Shown: in pieces, positions 45,737 through 56,268 of the stretch | How the letters are laid out: the number at the start of each line of letters is the position of its first letter | Numbering within the stretch: position 1 is the first letter of the stretch | Source of the DNA: Aquilaria yunnanensis | Taxonomy: Eukaryota > Streptophyta > Magnoliopsida > Malvales > Thymelaeaceae | DNA length: 64,000 nt | Assembly: GCA_039654915.1 (NCBI GenBank) | Contig: CM077599.1 | Location: 4,900,501-4,964,500 of the forward strand | Reading direction: 5' to 3' | Notes under the pieces: model-generated | Databases searched by the model: none | What the model was told of the DNA's origin: nothing | Seen by the model: the letters and a program-made list of their open reading frames with translations, nothing else | Program-made: the position numbers and the translations under genes

Positions 45737-45915
45737 CAAAAGCGCCGATTCCAGTCCTTTCTCCGCTGACTCGATCCCTCTGCCGATTCCAGCCCCTTCT
45801 CCGCCGAATCGATCCATTCCTCCCCCGATTCTAGCCCCTTCTCCGCCGATTCGATCCCTTCCTTCGCCGATTCCGGCCCCTTCTCCGTCGATTCCAGCCG
45901 TTCTCTGCCGTTCCA
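45737..45915. repeat. Minisatellite of about 40-bp units
   Basis: Four to five imperfect copies of a unit with CCGATTCCAGCCCCTTCTCC (plus strand) lie head to tail. Both strands stay open through most of it; the minus frame gives repeats like ESAEKGLES. It sits in the G/C-richer interior of the composite element and may come from a captured exon. I see no gene to attach it to. Confidence 0.75.
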
Positions 45916-46218
45916 GCCTCTGTCATTGTTTTCGTTGTCTTTTCTCGACGCAGGAGTCGAACCCAGCCCGCAAAGATTACCGGTCATCCATCTCTATGCT
46001 TCCACCGCCGACACTCATGAGCGAATCTGGCCATACGGAGATGGTGGCAGATGGTGGTCGTGCCCAGTGGGTTCGACGGGTTTATGAAATTCAAACATAA
46101 CAGGCGGCCTTTTATACTAGTCTCTCGGCCTTTCCCTCTCGGTCTCATCATCGCCCTCCACAGCCTGCTCATGTCCCTCGCCTGCGTAGGACTGCGAAGG
46201 ATCGGATACAGTGCGAAA

Positions 46219-47021
46219 GGGAAAAGTACAAAAAAACTCATTGTAGTTACAGGTATGGACCGATTTGGTTGCTATAGTTTTGAGTGATCCCAATTGCATC
46301 ACTAAAGTCATAGTTTGGGCCTAAATTAATTACTAATATTACAATTTGATATCAAATATGCCACTAGTCATTAAAAATCAAACAGTAAATGCAGAAAGTT
46401 GTCAGGTTTAAAATTTTAGGGTATTAATATAACTTTTAACAAACTTCAGGAATTTCATTTAATTTATCAGTTTCATTTATTTTATGTGCAAGTCACCACA
46501 TCAGTCACCGTTGAATCTGTCACTAGTAATGGAGGTGATGTCAAAGGAAATAACATTGGCTATAACTATTTGCAAAAAAAAAAAAAAAATTGCGATACCG
46601 GAAAATTGATAATTAGAAACACATTAATATTAGATGAATGAGTTTCATTTGATTGATGTTCAGGTTATCTGTAAAATTATAATGCAATAAATAATTTGAA
46701 TATTATTTTTTGGGGGACTAGTGGTAGATCAAGTGAATGATAGATGCAATTGTCGCACAAAAAAATGAAAATGATAAATTATATATAGTTCCTGAAGTTT
46801 ATTAAAAATTACATAAATACCTTAAGATTTCAAAACTAACACTTCTCACATTTTTTGTTAGGTTTTTAATGGCTGGTGACATATTTGGTACAAAGTTATA
46901 ACATTAATGATCAATTTGGGTTCAAACTATGACTTTAGTGATGCAATTAAAACCACTCAAAACTATAGTGACCAAATCGATCCAGACTCATAACTACGGT
47001 GAATTTTTTTGTAATTTTCCC
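46219..47021. mobile_element. Long-TIR MITE nested in the composite element
   Basis: Arms of about 240 bp begin GGGAAAAGTACAAAAAAACT and, reversed, GGGAAAATTACAAAAAAATT. Both contain GCATCACTAAAGTCATAGTT. No clear flanking duplication was found. It is non-coding. Confidence 0.75.
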
Positions 47022-47205
47022 ATCGGGTAAGGAAAAAAATAGAAGAAAACAAAAAAGGGAACAAAAGGAATCGGGATCCGAATTCTTTTATCTTAACTAG
47101 GTTCAAGCCTTTTGGGGTGGAGGCAGCTGATGACTTGGGATCTAGTGATTCTAGGACGAATTAGGTCAATGGTGTGAAGAAGAGGAAAAGTTAGTGATTT
47201 GAAAT

Positions 47206-48533
47206 GGGTAAAATCCACCGGGGGTCCTATAACTTAATTTTTTTTTATCTTAAATGCGTACTCTACCTCAAAATTATCTTATTAAAATCTCTTATCTCAT
47301 ATTGCATATCCCAATTAAGTATTTTCTATTAATTTCACTGTTAAGTTGCATGAAATATGCTGACATGATATTGTTTAATACAAAAAAAATATATAAAGTA
47401 ACAAACTTTGTCCCTAAAATTTTTCCAATCAATCATTTAAACCCTCAAAAATTTTAAACCTCATATTCAACCAAACTTATCTTCCTATTTTTCTGCTGTT
47501 TCTTAGACCTGTTCATCGCGTTTTAAATTTGATGGTTTCGCAATAGAATCCAATAACGAGGATGGTGATGGAGAAAAGGTGAAGGCAGTGACGGCGTGAC
47601 TCTGAGTGTGAATCTATCTTTCAGGCTAACATCAGTGAGGGCGGTGATAACGAGGGCGATGGCAATTCTAACCACTTCGACTAGATCCAGCAACAACAGA
47701 GGATGAAAAATCGGCCCACAAGCTTCACTATAAAGATTTGTAAGTAGCTGGTGGAAGAAAGAAGCAATTGATCAACTTGCCATTCGTCGTCGGGAGGAAT
47801 GCAAATTTCTCGGAACCCTCAATTAAGTTAAGGTTCACTATCTTTTGGTTCATAAAGGTGTCGGGAGGACGTTGAAAGGCAAAACACAGATATGGTTGTA
47901 ACTTGCAAAACCCAAATTTGCCTGTTATGAGTTACCAAAGTTGAATTCAACATTGGGAAAAGCGAAAATTGACTTATTTTCCTTATCCCCATCTACACTG
48001 GCCATCGTTCCCAATGCTGAATCAGCAAACTTGAGCCACCATCATTGTCATCTGTCAGAGCCCTATATGGCAATTCTTCATCTGTTGCTCCCCCGTATGC
48101 CTCTCCTGGAAATCATCACGCGTCACTGCCATTGAAACCCAAACCCCACCACTCTTTGCCTGTTTTTCCTAGACGATGGTGCCCAGATCCTTGTCGAACA
48201 ACTCTTTGAGCAAAAAACAATTAAACAAAGTAGTGGTTTGAAATGGCCTAGAGGATTTAAGGATATTGGGGATAAATAGTTGATTTAGATTTTTTAGGGT
48301 TAAGAACTATTAGTTGGAAACATTTGAGGGACTAAACTTGTTACTTTACATTTTTTTTAGTATTAAACAATGTCACATCAGCGATTTTCATCCAACTTAA
48401 CGGTGAAATTGATAGAAAGTACCTAATCAGGACACACAATATGAGATAAAAGACTTCAATAGGACAACCTTAAAGTAGAGTACTAATTTGAGAAAAAAAA
48501 AATAAGCTAAGAGGCTCATAGTAGATTTTACCC
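47206..48533. mobile_element. Non-autonomous Mutator-like element nested in the composite element
   Basis: Arms of about 250 bp start GGGTAAAATCCACCGGGGGT and, reversed, GGGTAAAATCTACTATGAGC. Flanks GATTTGAAAT and GATTTAGAAG match at 7 of 10, a plausible decayed duplication. The insertion lies at the inner edge of the outer element's right arm. Its interior (about 47500-48230) looks like shuffled gene pieces but has no recognisable domain. Confidence 0.75.
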
Positions 48534-48823
48534 GATTTAGAAGTGTAGGTTTAGAATTGAAAAAGTTTGGTTCGTTGTTCATGGTCAAAGTTTGAAAGAT
48601 TTAAAACTACTAATTTAAAAAGTCTGAGTACCAAAATTATTATTTTATTTTTATTTTAATATTAATTAATGTCACTTTAGTAAATTTCGCCTGACTTAAT
48701 GCTGAAATAAACAGCAAAATGCCCAATTGGGACATGAAAATGGGATAGGGTTAAGGTAGGATACTCAGTTAGAATACAAAAATAAGCTAAGAGACCTTAG
48801 AGGAATTCATCTGTCAATACAAA

Positions 48824-51115
48824 TGAAATATACACTTGTTTTTAACTTCTATACAATTATTCTATCTTTTCAGTGAAGACCATTTCCTAGGAGCAAAGAA
48901 AAAGTTGCATACAGGTAAAGTTATAATAGAATTTTCATTTCAAGCCAGATTTATAGGCAGTGATTGCTAAAATACTATTCATAATAATTAAACTAACTTC
49001 GTTGACAAACCCCAATTGCACATGAAGAGCTTATCCAGTTGGTCAAGTTTTTGGAAAAATTAATTTAAGGGGTTAGATATTTGCAATTTGCAAATTGTAT
49101 TGGCTCAGTTGATGTGGCTTTGGCAACCAAGCATTTGATTTACATGCCCTCATGCTCTATCCCTTACTCTTAGGCCTTAGCCATCTAATCTTCTGATTAA
49201 AACAACGACAGATTTGTAATATCTAGTCAATTTGGTAGTATTATAATTAACCCAAAGATCCCTAAAAAATATAAAAATTAGGCCAAAGTATCAATGTAGG
49301 TTGATTTTTCCTTTTTATATTTAGAATCATTACAAGTACATATGTTAAAAGTTGTTACATAAATATTAAACGAATGAAGTATCTGTCGTGCGCAATTTTA
49401 GAAGACTTCAACTACAAGTTGGCTATTTTTTAATGTTAGATATTTTGAAGTGTGGTGCTGCTTAAACCATAACCTTTTACCTGACATGTTCTAATGCATT
49501 ACTAGTTGAGTTGAGAATACAAGATAATGCAAACTATTTTGATTTGAAGGGGATGAGGCTCTTGGACCATAAGTAGGTTTAGAATATGATGTTAGGCTCA
49601 TTTGGAGAGCCGTTCACTTTAAATGTCCACCAATAATTGAGTTTTGAGTATGGGAAAGTTAGGATATTTTCTTAATAAGGGCTTCAATTAGATATTTTTT
49701 ATTACATGAACTAAATGGAAAATAAGATATGATATTTCATAAAATAAATGGAATTATAGTTCTATTGTGAGAGTATTAACATTTATTTGTGCTACAAAAA
49801 TTTTAAAGACTATGCTTTCTAAAACTAACTTGATTATATTTAATTATTTTCTTGTACTAAAAATGTATACAATAAATTTTTGGAGTTAGAAGGTCGGGGC
49901 ACCTTAGCCTCCCAACCTTCCTACTAGTTTCGCCATTGGTCTTGAGGAGATTAATTTTCGCATTTCAAACACAAATACTAGCAATGTGAATGTTTGATGA
50001 AAGGGATTATCACTAGTAATAGGCAAAAGATCTATATAAACTTAATATCACTCGTACTGTCAAACTCTATAACTTTTTCTTCTATTTATTTTCTTTAAAT
50101 AATAAGTCTAGTTGCAATAACAAAGGCATACATTATGAAAAAAGTCCAAAACCTTTAATTCCAGTTATAAATTTGTCATCCACCTGCATTTTAATGCATA
50201 TTGGTCTCAAATCTTTATAATTTAATGCATATTGCTCTTTAGTATTTAGGAGTGAATATGAGTTGGGTAAATCCAAAACCGAACCCAAACCACCCTTATT
50301 AGTTTAGAATATGTTAGGTAAAAATTGTTCATAGTTTATAGCTTAGTCACACGTCTTGGAAAATCATAATTTTTTTTCGTTGGTTCTAATTTCATATGGA
50401 AGCAACCCAAGATATATGTATAAATGTATAATAAAAATTATGATATTACTAAATTGTGTGTATATTTACTTGTTGAAATGGAAAATAATAAGGGTGCTTC
50501 GTAGTAATATTTAATTTTATTGACTAAGATTTCTCTAATTTAGAAGTTTATAAATTATTGAGGAAGTAAAAAAAAGGTGTGTTAATATTAATTCTTAATG
50601 GTATGCTAATCTCAAATTCTTAGGCTAGTCTTCTTGTATCTAATTAGAGGGTATTTGATTTATTCGTACAACTCCATAAATTAATGTGTTAGTTCTTGCT
50701 TTTATTAGTTTTAAAATAAGTTAAAACTTTGTATTAAATAACAATCTTCCACTTTGAGTACCCCTATGTCATCACTGATACATGTTTCATGATTCAACTA
50801 GACTAAAGGAGCAAGCATTAGTTGGCACAGTGATGATAACAGATCCTACCTTAAATTAGGCAATAAATCTCTTCTTAAATTGGTTGTGTGTACAATTTTA
50901 TTGGATTACAAGTTAGTTGTTACAAGTATATGATAGAAACTAAAAAACCTAAGAACCAAAGTAAAAAAATGAAAAAAATAGAATAGAAAAAAAAACCAGT
51001 TTGGTAGGTTTTGTTGGAACCAACACTATTTTAGGTTGGTTTGGTTCACTAGAAAACTGAACTAACATAACCCATCATCACTCCTACTAGCCTTAAAAAA
51101 AATTGAGAGCCTATT
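48824..51115. other. AT-rich intergenic DNA before copy 2
   Basis: No gene is seen. Stretches near 50250-50310 and 50990-51080 (CCAAAACCGAACCC; TTGGTTTGGTTCAC) look like remnants of short repetitive elements. The last bases before the LTR are CTATT. Confidence 0.55.
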
Positions 51116-51272
51116 TGTTGACACCCAATTTCGTCCGGCCATTAAAAAAATTTAAAAAAATTAATTAGAAAAAAAAAATAAATTATTATTATTATTATTA
51201 TTATTACCAAAAATAAAAAATTTTAAATAAAAAATTATGGGGGCCATTTTTATTTTATAAAGTTAGCTTTAA

Positions 51273-51314
<42 letters not shown>

Positions 51315-53760
51315 GTGTGTGTATTAAAAAGTTAAATTAATTATTAATTATTATTTATTATTATTAAAAAAAAAAAAAAAGAGCGAAAAATCTGGCTCTC
51401 TCCAGAGACTTCTCCCCTCTTTGTCTTTCTCCAGAGCCTTCTCGCTTCTTCTTTTCTTTCTACTTATCCAGCAATCAGAGCTCTCTCGGGGGAGCTCACA
51501 ACAGAGCTCCTTCTCATCTTCCTCTCCTTCTCATCTCTGACTCTCTCTAAAAAACAATTCTCTCACTCTCCACTCCTTTTGAATCAGCTAACCCCTCTCT
51601 CCTCTCTCCCCTGGCCTTGAATCTCGCTCTCTCACCACCAACAGAAGGCCCCTCTCTCTCATTCTTCCCTCTTCGTCTCCCTGCCCAAGCTCCTCCAGCT
51701 CCCGTCGCGAAGCTCCCCACCTCACCTCTCTCTCTCTTCTGCTCTGTGCCGTCGCCCGTCACCCTCCGCCTTGGCCGCAGTCAGCTTTTCTATTCCTCCG
51801 CTGATCTCCCTCTCTTCTCTGTCTCCCTTGGCTCTCTCTCCTCTCTCCGATTCTCTGCTCTTCCTCGTCTCTCACCCCCTCCCTACCACAATCACCTCCA
51901 TCATCGACGACGTCACCGACGTCATCGCCGCCAACTCATCGCGTCTGACGCCACACCAGCTCTCCCTCCTCCCGTCGCTCATCCTCCAGCTCCCCTCGTT
52001 TGCGTCGCGCCGTTGCCAGGCCGCCGCGTTCGCCCCCTGCCAGCGCTCCCTCCGCCGCGCCTAGCTCAGCCTCCACCTACTCCGCCCTCTTCGCGCCGCC
52101 CCGACGCCGGAAGAATCAGAAAGAAGGCGCCAGACGCGTTTTCTACTTTGACTAAGTCAAAGTCTGTTGTTTTTGTCTTTTTTTTTGGGTAAAATTCATG
52201 TTTAGCCCTCAAGCCTTTTTAATTTTGCTCGTTATGACCCCTTTTTTGTTTCTGTTGGACAAATCAGCCACTGACAGTATTATTTTATGTTTTGTGTTTC
52301 TTTTTCTGGTTGTTAGTTTATTATTTCGGGAATCATGAATTAGTTAGTGATTAACAATTACATAAAACTGCATGTTTAGGTTAGGTGAGATTTTTATTTT
52401 TTTTAATATAGTTAATATAAGTTTAAAACTCATATTTACATAACCCATTTAAAAGATCATATCTACGAGACTCAATTTTGAGCGGGTTTTAATGAAAATT
52501 CAAGGATGAATTTAGGATATTAATAAATTACAAAATCCATATCCAGATGATTCGGTTAGAATCTATGGTTTGGATTTTATTTAAAATTCTGTTAAAATCA
52601 TATCTGGAGTACGGGGTTGATCCGAATGCCTTAAATGTTTGTTTTGATTTACAACTTGATCTCTGATTTACTTATGTTCTTTATTTTGTGTTTTGTTTGT
52701 TCAAATGATTAAACGCATAAACTAACTTAGAAATTGTCATTAAACTTAATTATATGATTAGGTTAGATAGGTATTTTTAATAGATAATTTATCCTCGGAT
52801 TTATTTGATTTGTTCGTCTGAGACTTTAAGGTTGTTTTGAATTGCAATTTGGTCATTAATGTTTATTCTCTTTTATGTCTTTGTTTGTTCATTTATTTAA
52901 GAGCATGAATAAACTTAAAGAATTATTACTAAGCATAATCGTATGATTTGGTTAGATAAATATTTTTAATACATAATTTGCCCCTGATCTTATGTGATTT
53001 GTATATTTGAGACTCTAATATTGTTCTGATTTACAAATTAGCCATTGTTTTACTTTTTTTTTTAGTTTTGTTTGGATTATTAAAGTTATGAATTAGTTTA
53101 GAAATATGTCAACCATAATTATATGATTAGATTAGATAAACTTTTTTTTTATTAATCTAAAATTAGTTTGACATAATAAAAAATCATACATTGAAAATTT
53201 CAGTCTTCATCGGCCATTTAGTAATTAATTAAATAACTAATAATAAATTAAATTTAAATTAATTTCCATATCCGGATGATCCGGCAGGATCCACGGTTTG
53301 GAAAACATCTACTTTTTTTAATTGAATAAATTAAATAAATAAAAAGATAAAAAATTCATATTTATGATATGGATTAATTGATTAAAATTTCACCAAATTC
53401 CGTGTCCAAATGACTCGGCAGAGTCCATGGTTCGGAATCAAAATCTTCCGTGTCCAAATGACTCGGTAAAGTCCATGGTTCGGAAGTATAAAATTTCATA
53501 CAAATTAATTAACTTAAAAATCCACATTTCGACATAATTCAGTTAAAATTTCTATCTTTGAAAATTAACTGAAAATTATTTAAAAGCAAAGTAAAACAAA
53601 ATTAAAATCAACTAAGGTGCCAATTTTGGGCGCTCTAACAATATTGTTTTAGCGTAACCGTACTCCCGATCCCCGAACTCTCGCAGACCATTTTTAAGGT
53701 GACCAATCGACCTGAGCGAAAACTGATTGGTGGCGACTCCCGAAAACCGACGTTGCCACA
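51116..53760 (+). repeat. 5' LTR of copy 2 (2645 bp)
   Basis: The LTR begins TGTTGACACCCAATTTCGTC and ends GTTGCCACA, as in copy 1. It has a (TA)n tract near 51280-51312, a CT-rich then GC-rich block (about 51390-52140) and four copies of the 37-bp motif (52536-52573, 53265-53301, 53399-53436, 53447-53484). A decamer TGGCGACTCC at 53731-53740 repeats the start of the primer binding site. No clean TATA box was found. The open frames in the GC-rich block (for example 51617-52192) look compositional. Confidence 0.9.
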
Positions 53761-53763
53761 GCT

Positions 53764-53781
53764 TGGCGACTCCACTGGGGA
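53764..53781 (+). promoter_or_regulatory. Primer binding site (tRNA-Arg type), copy 2
   Basis: TGGCGACTCCACTGGGGA lies three bases after the LTR end and is identical to the site in copy 1. It fits pairing with the 3' end of a tRNA-Arg. Confidence 0.85.
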
Positions 53782-53896
53782 CTCGACGTTAGTGAGTCGA
53801 GCCTAAAGTTGATTTGTTTTTATTTACTTTGCTTTACTATTATGTGGATTTATATATTATATTTACTTAAGTAAACATGCATAATGCATTCACAAA

Positions 53897-54103
53897 ATGA
53901 AGCTCTATACCCGAGCTTCCTTAAATCAAACACGATTCTTTCTAAGCGGAATTGGTGTTGCTGTCCTTGTGAGGCCACGGTCTCCAAGCCTTCACCGGTT
54001 TCAAAGTAGCAAAGTAGTGTATTGCCTTCTGAGACGGTTAGTCTCTGCATGGGCCCACGAAAAGCTACGACTCGAATTAATCCATTCCTTACATAAACCC
54101 TAG
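53897..54103 (+). CDS. Conserved 68-codon leader ORF (copy 2)
   Basis: The predicted peptide is identical to the one at 10905-11111, with an ATG start and a TAG stop three bases before the leader splice donor. It precedes ORF1 by 282 bases. As an upstream ORF it could limit translation of ORF1 from unspliced RNA. No family is recognised. Confidence 0.4.
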   Translation: MKLYTRASLNQTRFFLSGIGVAVLVRPRSPSLHRFQSSKVVYCLLRRLVSAWAHEKLRLELIHSLHKP

Positions 54104-54147
54104 AGGGTAAGGAATCGGGCCGTCACTATGATTCAGTGACGGGATTC
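54104..54147 (+). promoter_or_regulatory. Leader splice donor followed by a bulged hairpin (copy 2)
   Basis: AGG|GTAAGG (exon end 54106) is followed at 54112-54147 by the same hairpin as in copy 1: 5-bp and 8-bp stems around a GGG bulge and a seven-base loop. Conservation in both copies supports function; the role as packaging signal is inferred. Confidence 0.45.
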
Positions 54148-54385
54148 GGGAACTATCCCTTGCCTTTTTGATAAACCACCTTCTGCATGTAGAATTCCTT
54201 ACTCCACCTTAGAACCAGCCATTAAGAATTTCCCATACCTCGGTTCCCATTTCCATAGGTTTTGTTTTATCTATATGTTTGTATGATCCTATGTGTTATT
54301 TTTTTTACTAACTCTATTTTTCCTTATTTTTCCGGCATATACATTTCATCATTAAAGATAAGTATTTGGTGAAAGAACTATTATC

Positions 54386-56080
54386 ATGGATATTCTCGAT
54401 TATCTTCCCACGGCTGTTACTGGATCATGGAATGACACGGTAATCGAAACTCAGCCTGAAGCTATGGAATATTCCGAAACGGCTCAAAAGCTTCACGGAG
54501 ATGCTCTGACATCCCATTCTCACGTACAGCTTAAGGACCAGGTATCGGTCCGGATAAATCAGAACGACACCACGGAATTATTGCAAGTCTGGAATAGTTG
54601 GAATTCTACTGATCGGGAAGCTTTTACGGCAAAATATGGTCACATCACTTGCCTACTAAAGGTTACCGTTGATGCATCACTTGTCCGGGCTCTAATACAA
54701 TTTTGGGATCCATTTTATCGATGCTTTTCTTTCAATAAGATGGATCTGGTTCCAACCATTGAAGAATACAACAGCCTCTTGGGTTGGTCCTCCGACTATC
54801 CAATCGAGACTTATCAACATGATAGAAGAACGGAGCCTCATCGAGCCCTAGCAAAATTATTGGATATGCCAGCTTCCAGTCTTCAAACCAAGTTTGCAAC
54901 AAAAGGATCTCGAAAATTTATCAGTTGGATCGACTTAAAACAATTAAGTCACGTTCTCCCTCAGAAAAATCAACGACGCAAGCTTTTCGCCTTGGCGATA
55001 TATGGCCTGGTAGTCTTCCCAAGAATCGTCGGATTCATTGAAGGAGACATCATTACACTATTTGAGCAAATCTGCAATGCTCAAATAAATCCGACCTCAG
55101 TAATATTATGTGAAACTATCAGGGCATTAAACTTTTGTCGCCAAAGAGGGGGCAAATTCATAGGATGTTCACATCTCCTCAACATTTGGATCAAAAGCCA
55201 CCTTCCTTGTGAGAAGCAACATTTTGGAAATCGCTTTTCAAAGGACTTCATCCCAATCGAAGCCTTTTTGAAAAGTGAAACCATTCATCACGACAGCAAG
55301 GAAGCATGGGTTGATTATTTCAAGAACATCACCGAATTCCAAATTGAATGGAGAGCCCCCTGGTCTACCTCCACCCGTGTTGTCTACCGTTGCGGCAATT
55401 GCCCGTGGGTTCCTCTCTTAGGTATATGGGGAGGAACAAGTTATGCCCCAGCTCAAGTACGAAAACAATTTGGGTCTATGCAATTTATACCCATGACGCA
55501 TAATCTGAGTAAGTTGGAATTTTCACACGAAGATCCAAATTCAAATAAGCTCGCAATGGGTATTTCAGTTGCGTGGAAAAGAATTTTCATATTGAAGTCG
55601 GGGCCTATTATTTCTCCCACTGCTTATTATGAATGGAGAAATAACCGGAAGGAAGGAATAGTTCTATCTGAAGAGGTCATCAGAAAATTGGCGAAAAGAG
55701 AGTTGGAGAAAGAACTAGAGGAAGAAAAGGAGAAGAACAAGAGGATGCTCCTTGACATGCAACAGCTCGGTCACAAAACACAACTCCTCGAAGAGAAAGT
55801 TGAATACCAAAAACAAGTCATCTCCCAATTGGTTGATGAAACCGATCAAAAAGAGATGAGAGTCAGATACTGGGAAGATCAATACAGATTTTCTCAAGAT
55901 CAATTGCAAACATTTTTGGTAGAAGTCAGAAAAGTTACAGAACAAGCCCAACTAATGGGCGAAGAAGCCAAGGAGTTAGAAGAACTGAGCTGTCCTACTC
56001 CATCAGTAAATGTTCAAAGAATGATGGAGTTCATATCTAAGGCCAGAAAGCTGTATTGTACTTTGGGTCGTTTCTTTTAA
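54386..56080 (+). CDS. Retrotransposon ORF1, DUF7745-like, copy 2
   Basis: This 564-aa frame matches 8928-10622 end to end without indels, with about 36 substitutions. The N-terminal two-thirds carry the DUF7745-like domain; the part from about residue 430 is charged and coiled-coil-like, and at least 14 of the changes fall there. It begins at the first long-frame ATG after the leader and ends 188 bases before gag. Its function is unknown; its place before gag is the Ogre trait. Confidence 0.88.
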   Translation: MDILDYLPTAVTGSWNDTVIETQPEAMEYSETAQKLHGDALTSHSHVQLKDQVSVRINQNDTTELLQVWNSWNSTDREAFTAKYGHITCLLKVTVDASLVRALIQFWDPFYRCFSFNKMDLVPTIEEYNSLLGWSSDYPIETYQHDRRTEPHRALAKLLDMPASSLQTKFATKGSRKFISWIDLKQLSHVLPQKNQRRKLFALAIYGLVVFPRIVGFIEGDIITLFEQICNAQINPTSVILCETIRALNFCRQRGGKFIGCSHLLNIWIKSHLPCEKQHFGNRFSKDFIPIEAFLKSETIHHDSKEAWVDYFKNITEFQIEWRAPWSTSTRVVYRCGNCPWVPLLGIWGGTSYAPAQVRKQFGSMQFIPMTHNLSKLEFSHEDPNSNKLAMGISVAWKRIFILKSGPIISPTAYYEWRNNRKEGIVLSEEVIRKLAKRELEKELEEEKEKNKRMLLDMQQLGHKTQLLEEKVEYQKQVISQLVDETDQKEMRVRYWEDQYRFSQDQLQTFLVEVRKVTEQAQLMGEEAKELEELSCPTPSVNVQRMMEFISKARKLYCTLGRFF

Positions 56081-56268
56081 ACAAACCTTTTGCTGAATGT
56101 AATTGAGAAATTCCATTATAGTTCTTCTTTCACCAAGTATTTACAATATTCATGCATGCATCCATCACATCAATCATACACACATAGAATCTAATAAAAT
56201 AAATATTCCTTTAAAAGGGTAAAATTGGACCTCAACACCGATATTCAACTCGACTCCAAACAAGATTA

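Larger units (their letters stand above)
43592..48812. mobile_element. Composite Mutator-like element with three nested insertions
   Basis: Arms of about 250 bp, starting GGATAAATTTCAG at the left and, reversed, AGATGAATTCCTC at the right, face each other 5.2 kb apart. Flanks GTCAGTACAAA (43581-43591) and GTCAATACAAA (48813-48823) match at 10 of 11. Inside lie a LINE with its own target duplication, a TIR element at 46219-47021 and a second Mutator-like element at 47206-48533. Without these the original element is about 1.5 kb. Its remaining interior (43870-44089 and 45681-46218) is G/C-richer and gene-like, so it may have been a Pack-MULE. No transposase is seen. Confidence 0.8.

Noticed and set aside
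46219..47021. Target duplication for this nested TIR element
   Set aside because: The arms are clear, but the flanking 9-11 bases do not match convincingly.
51617..52192. 191-codon and overlapping frames in the copy 2 LTR
   Set aside because: Ser, Pro and Leu-rich translation of CT-rich DNA, no domain, not shared with copy 1.
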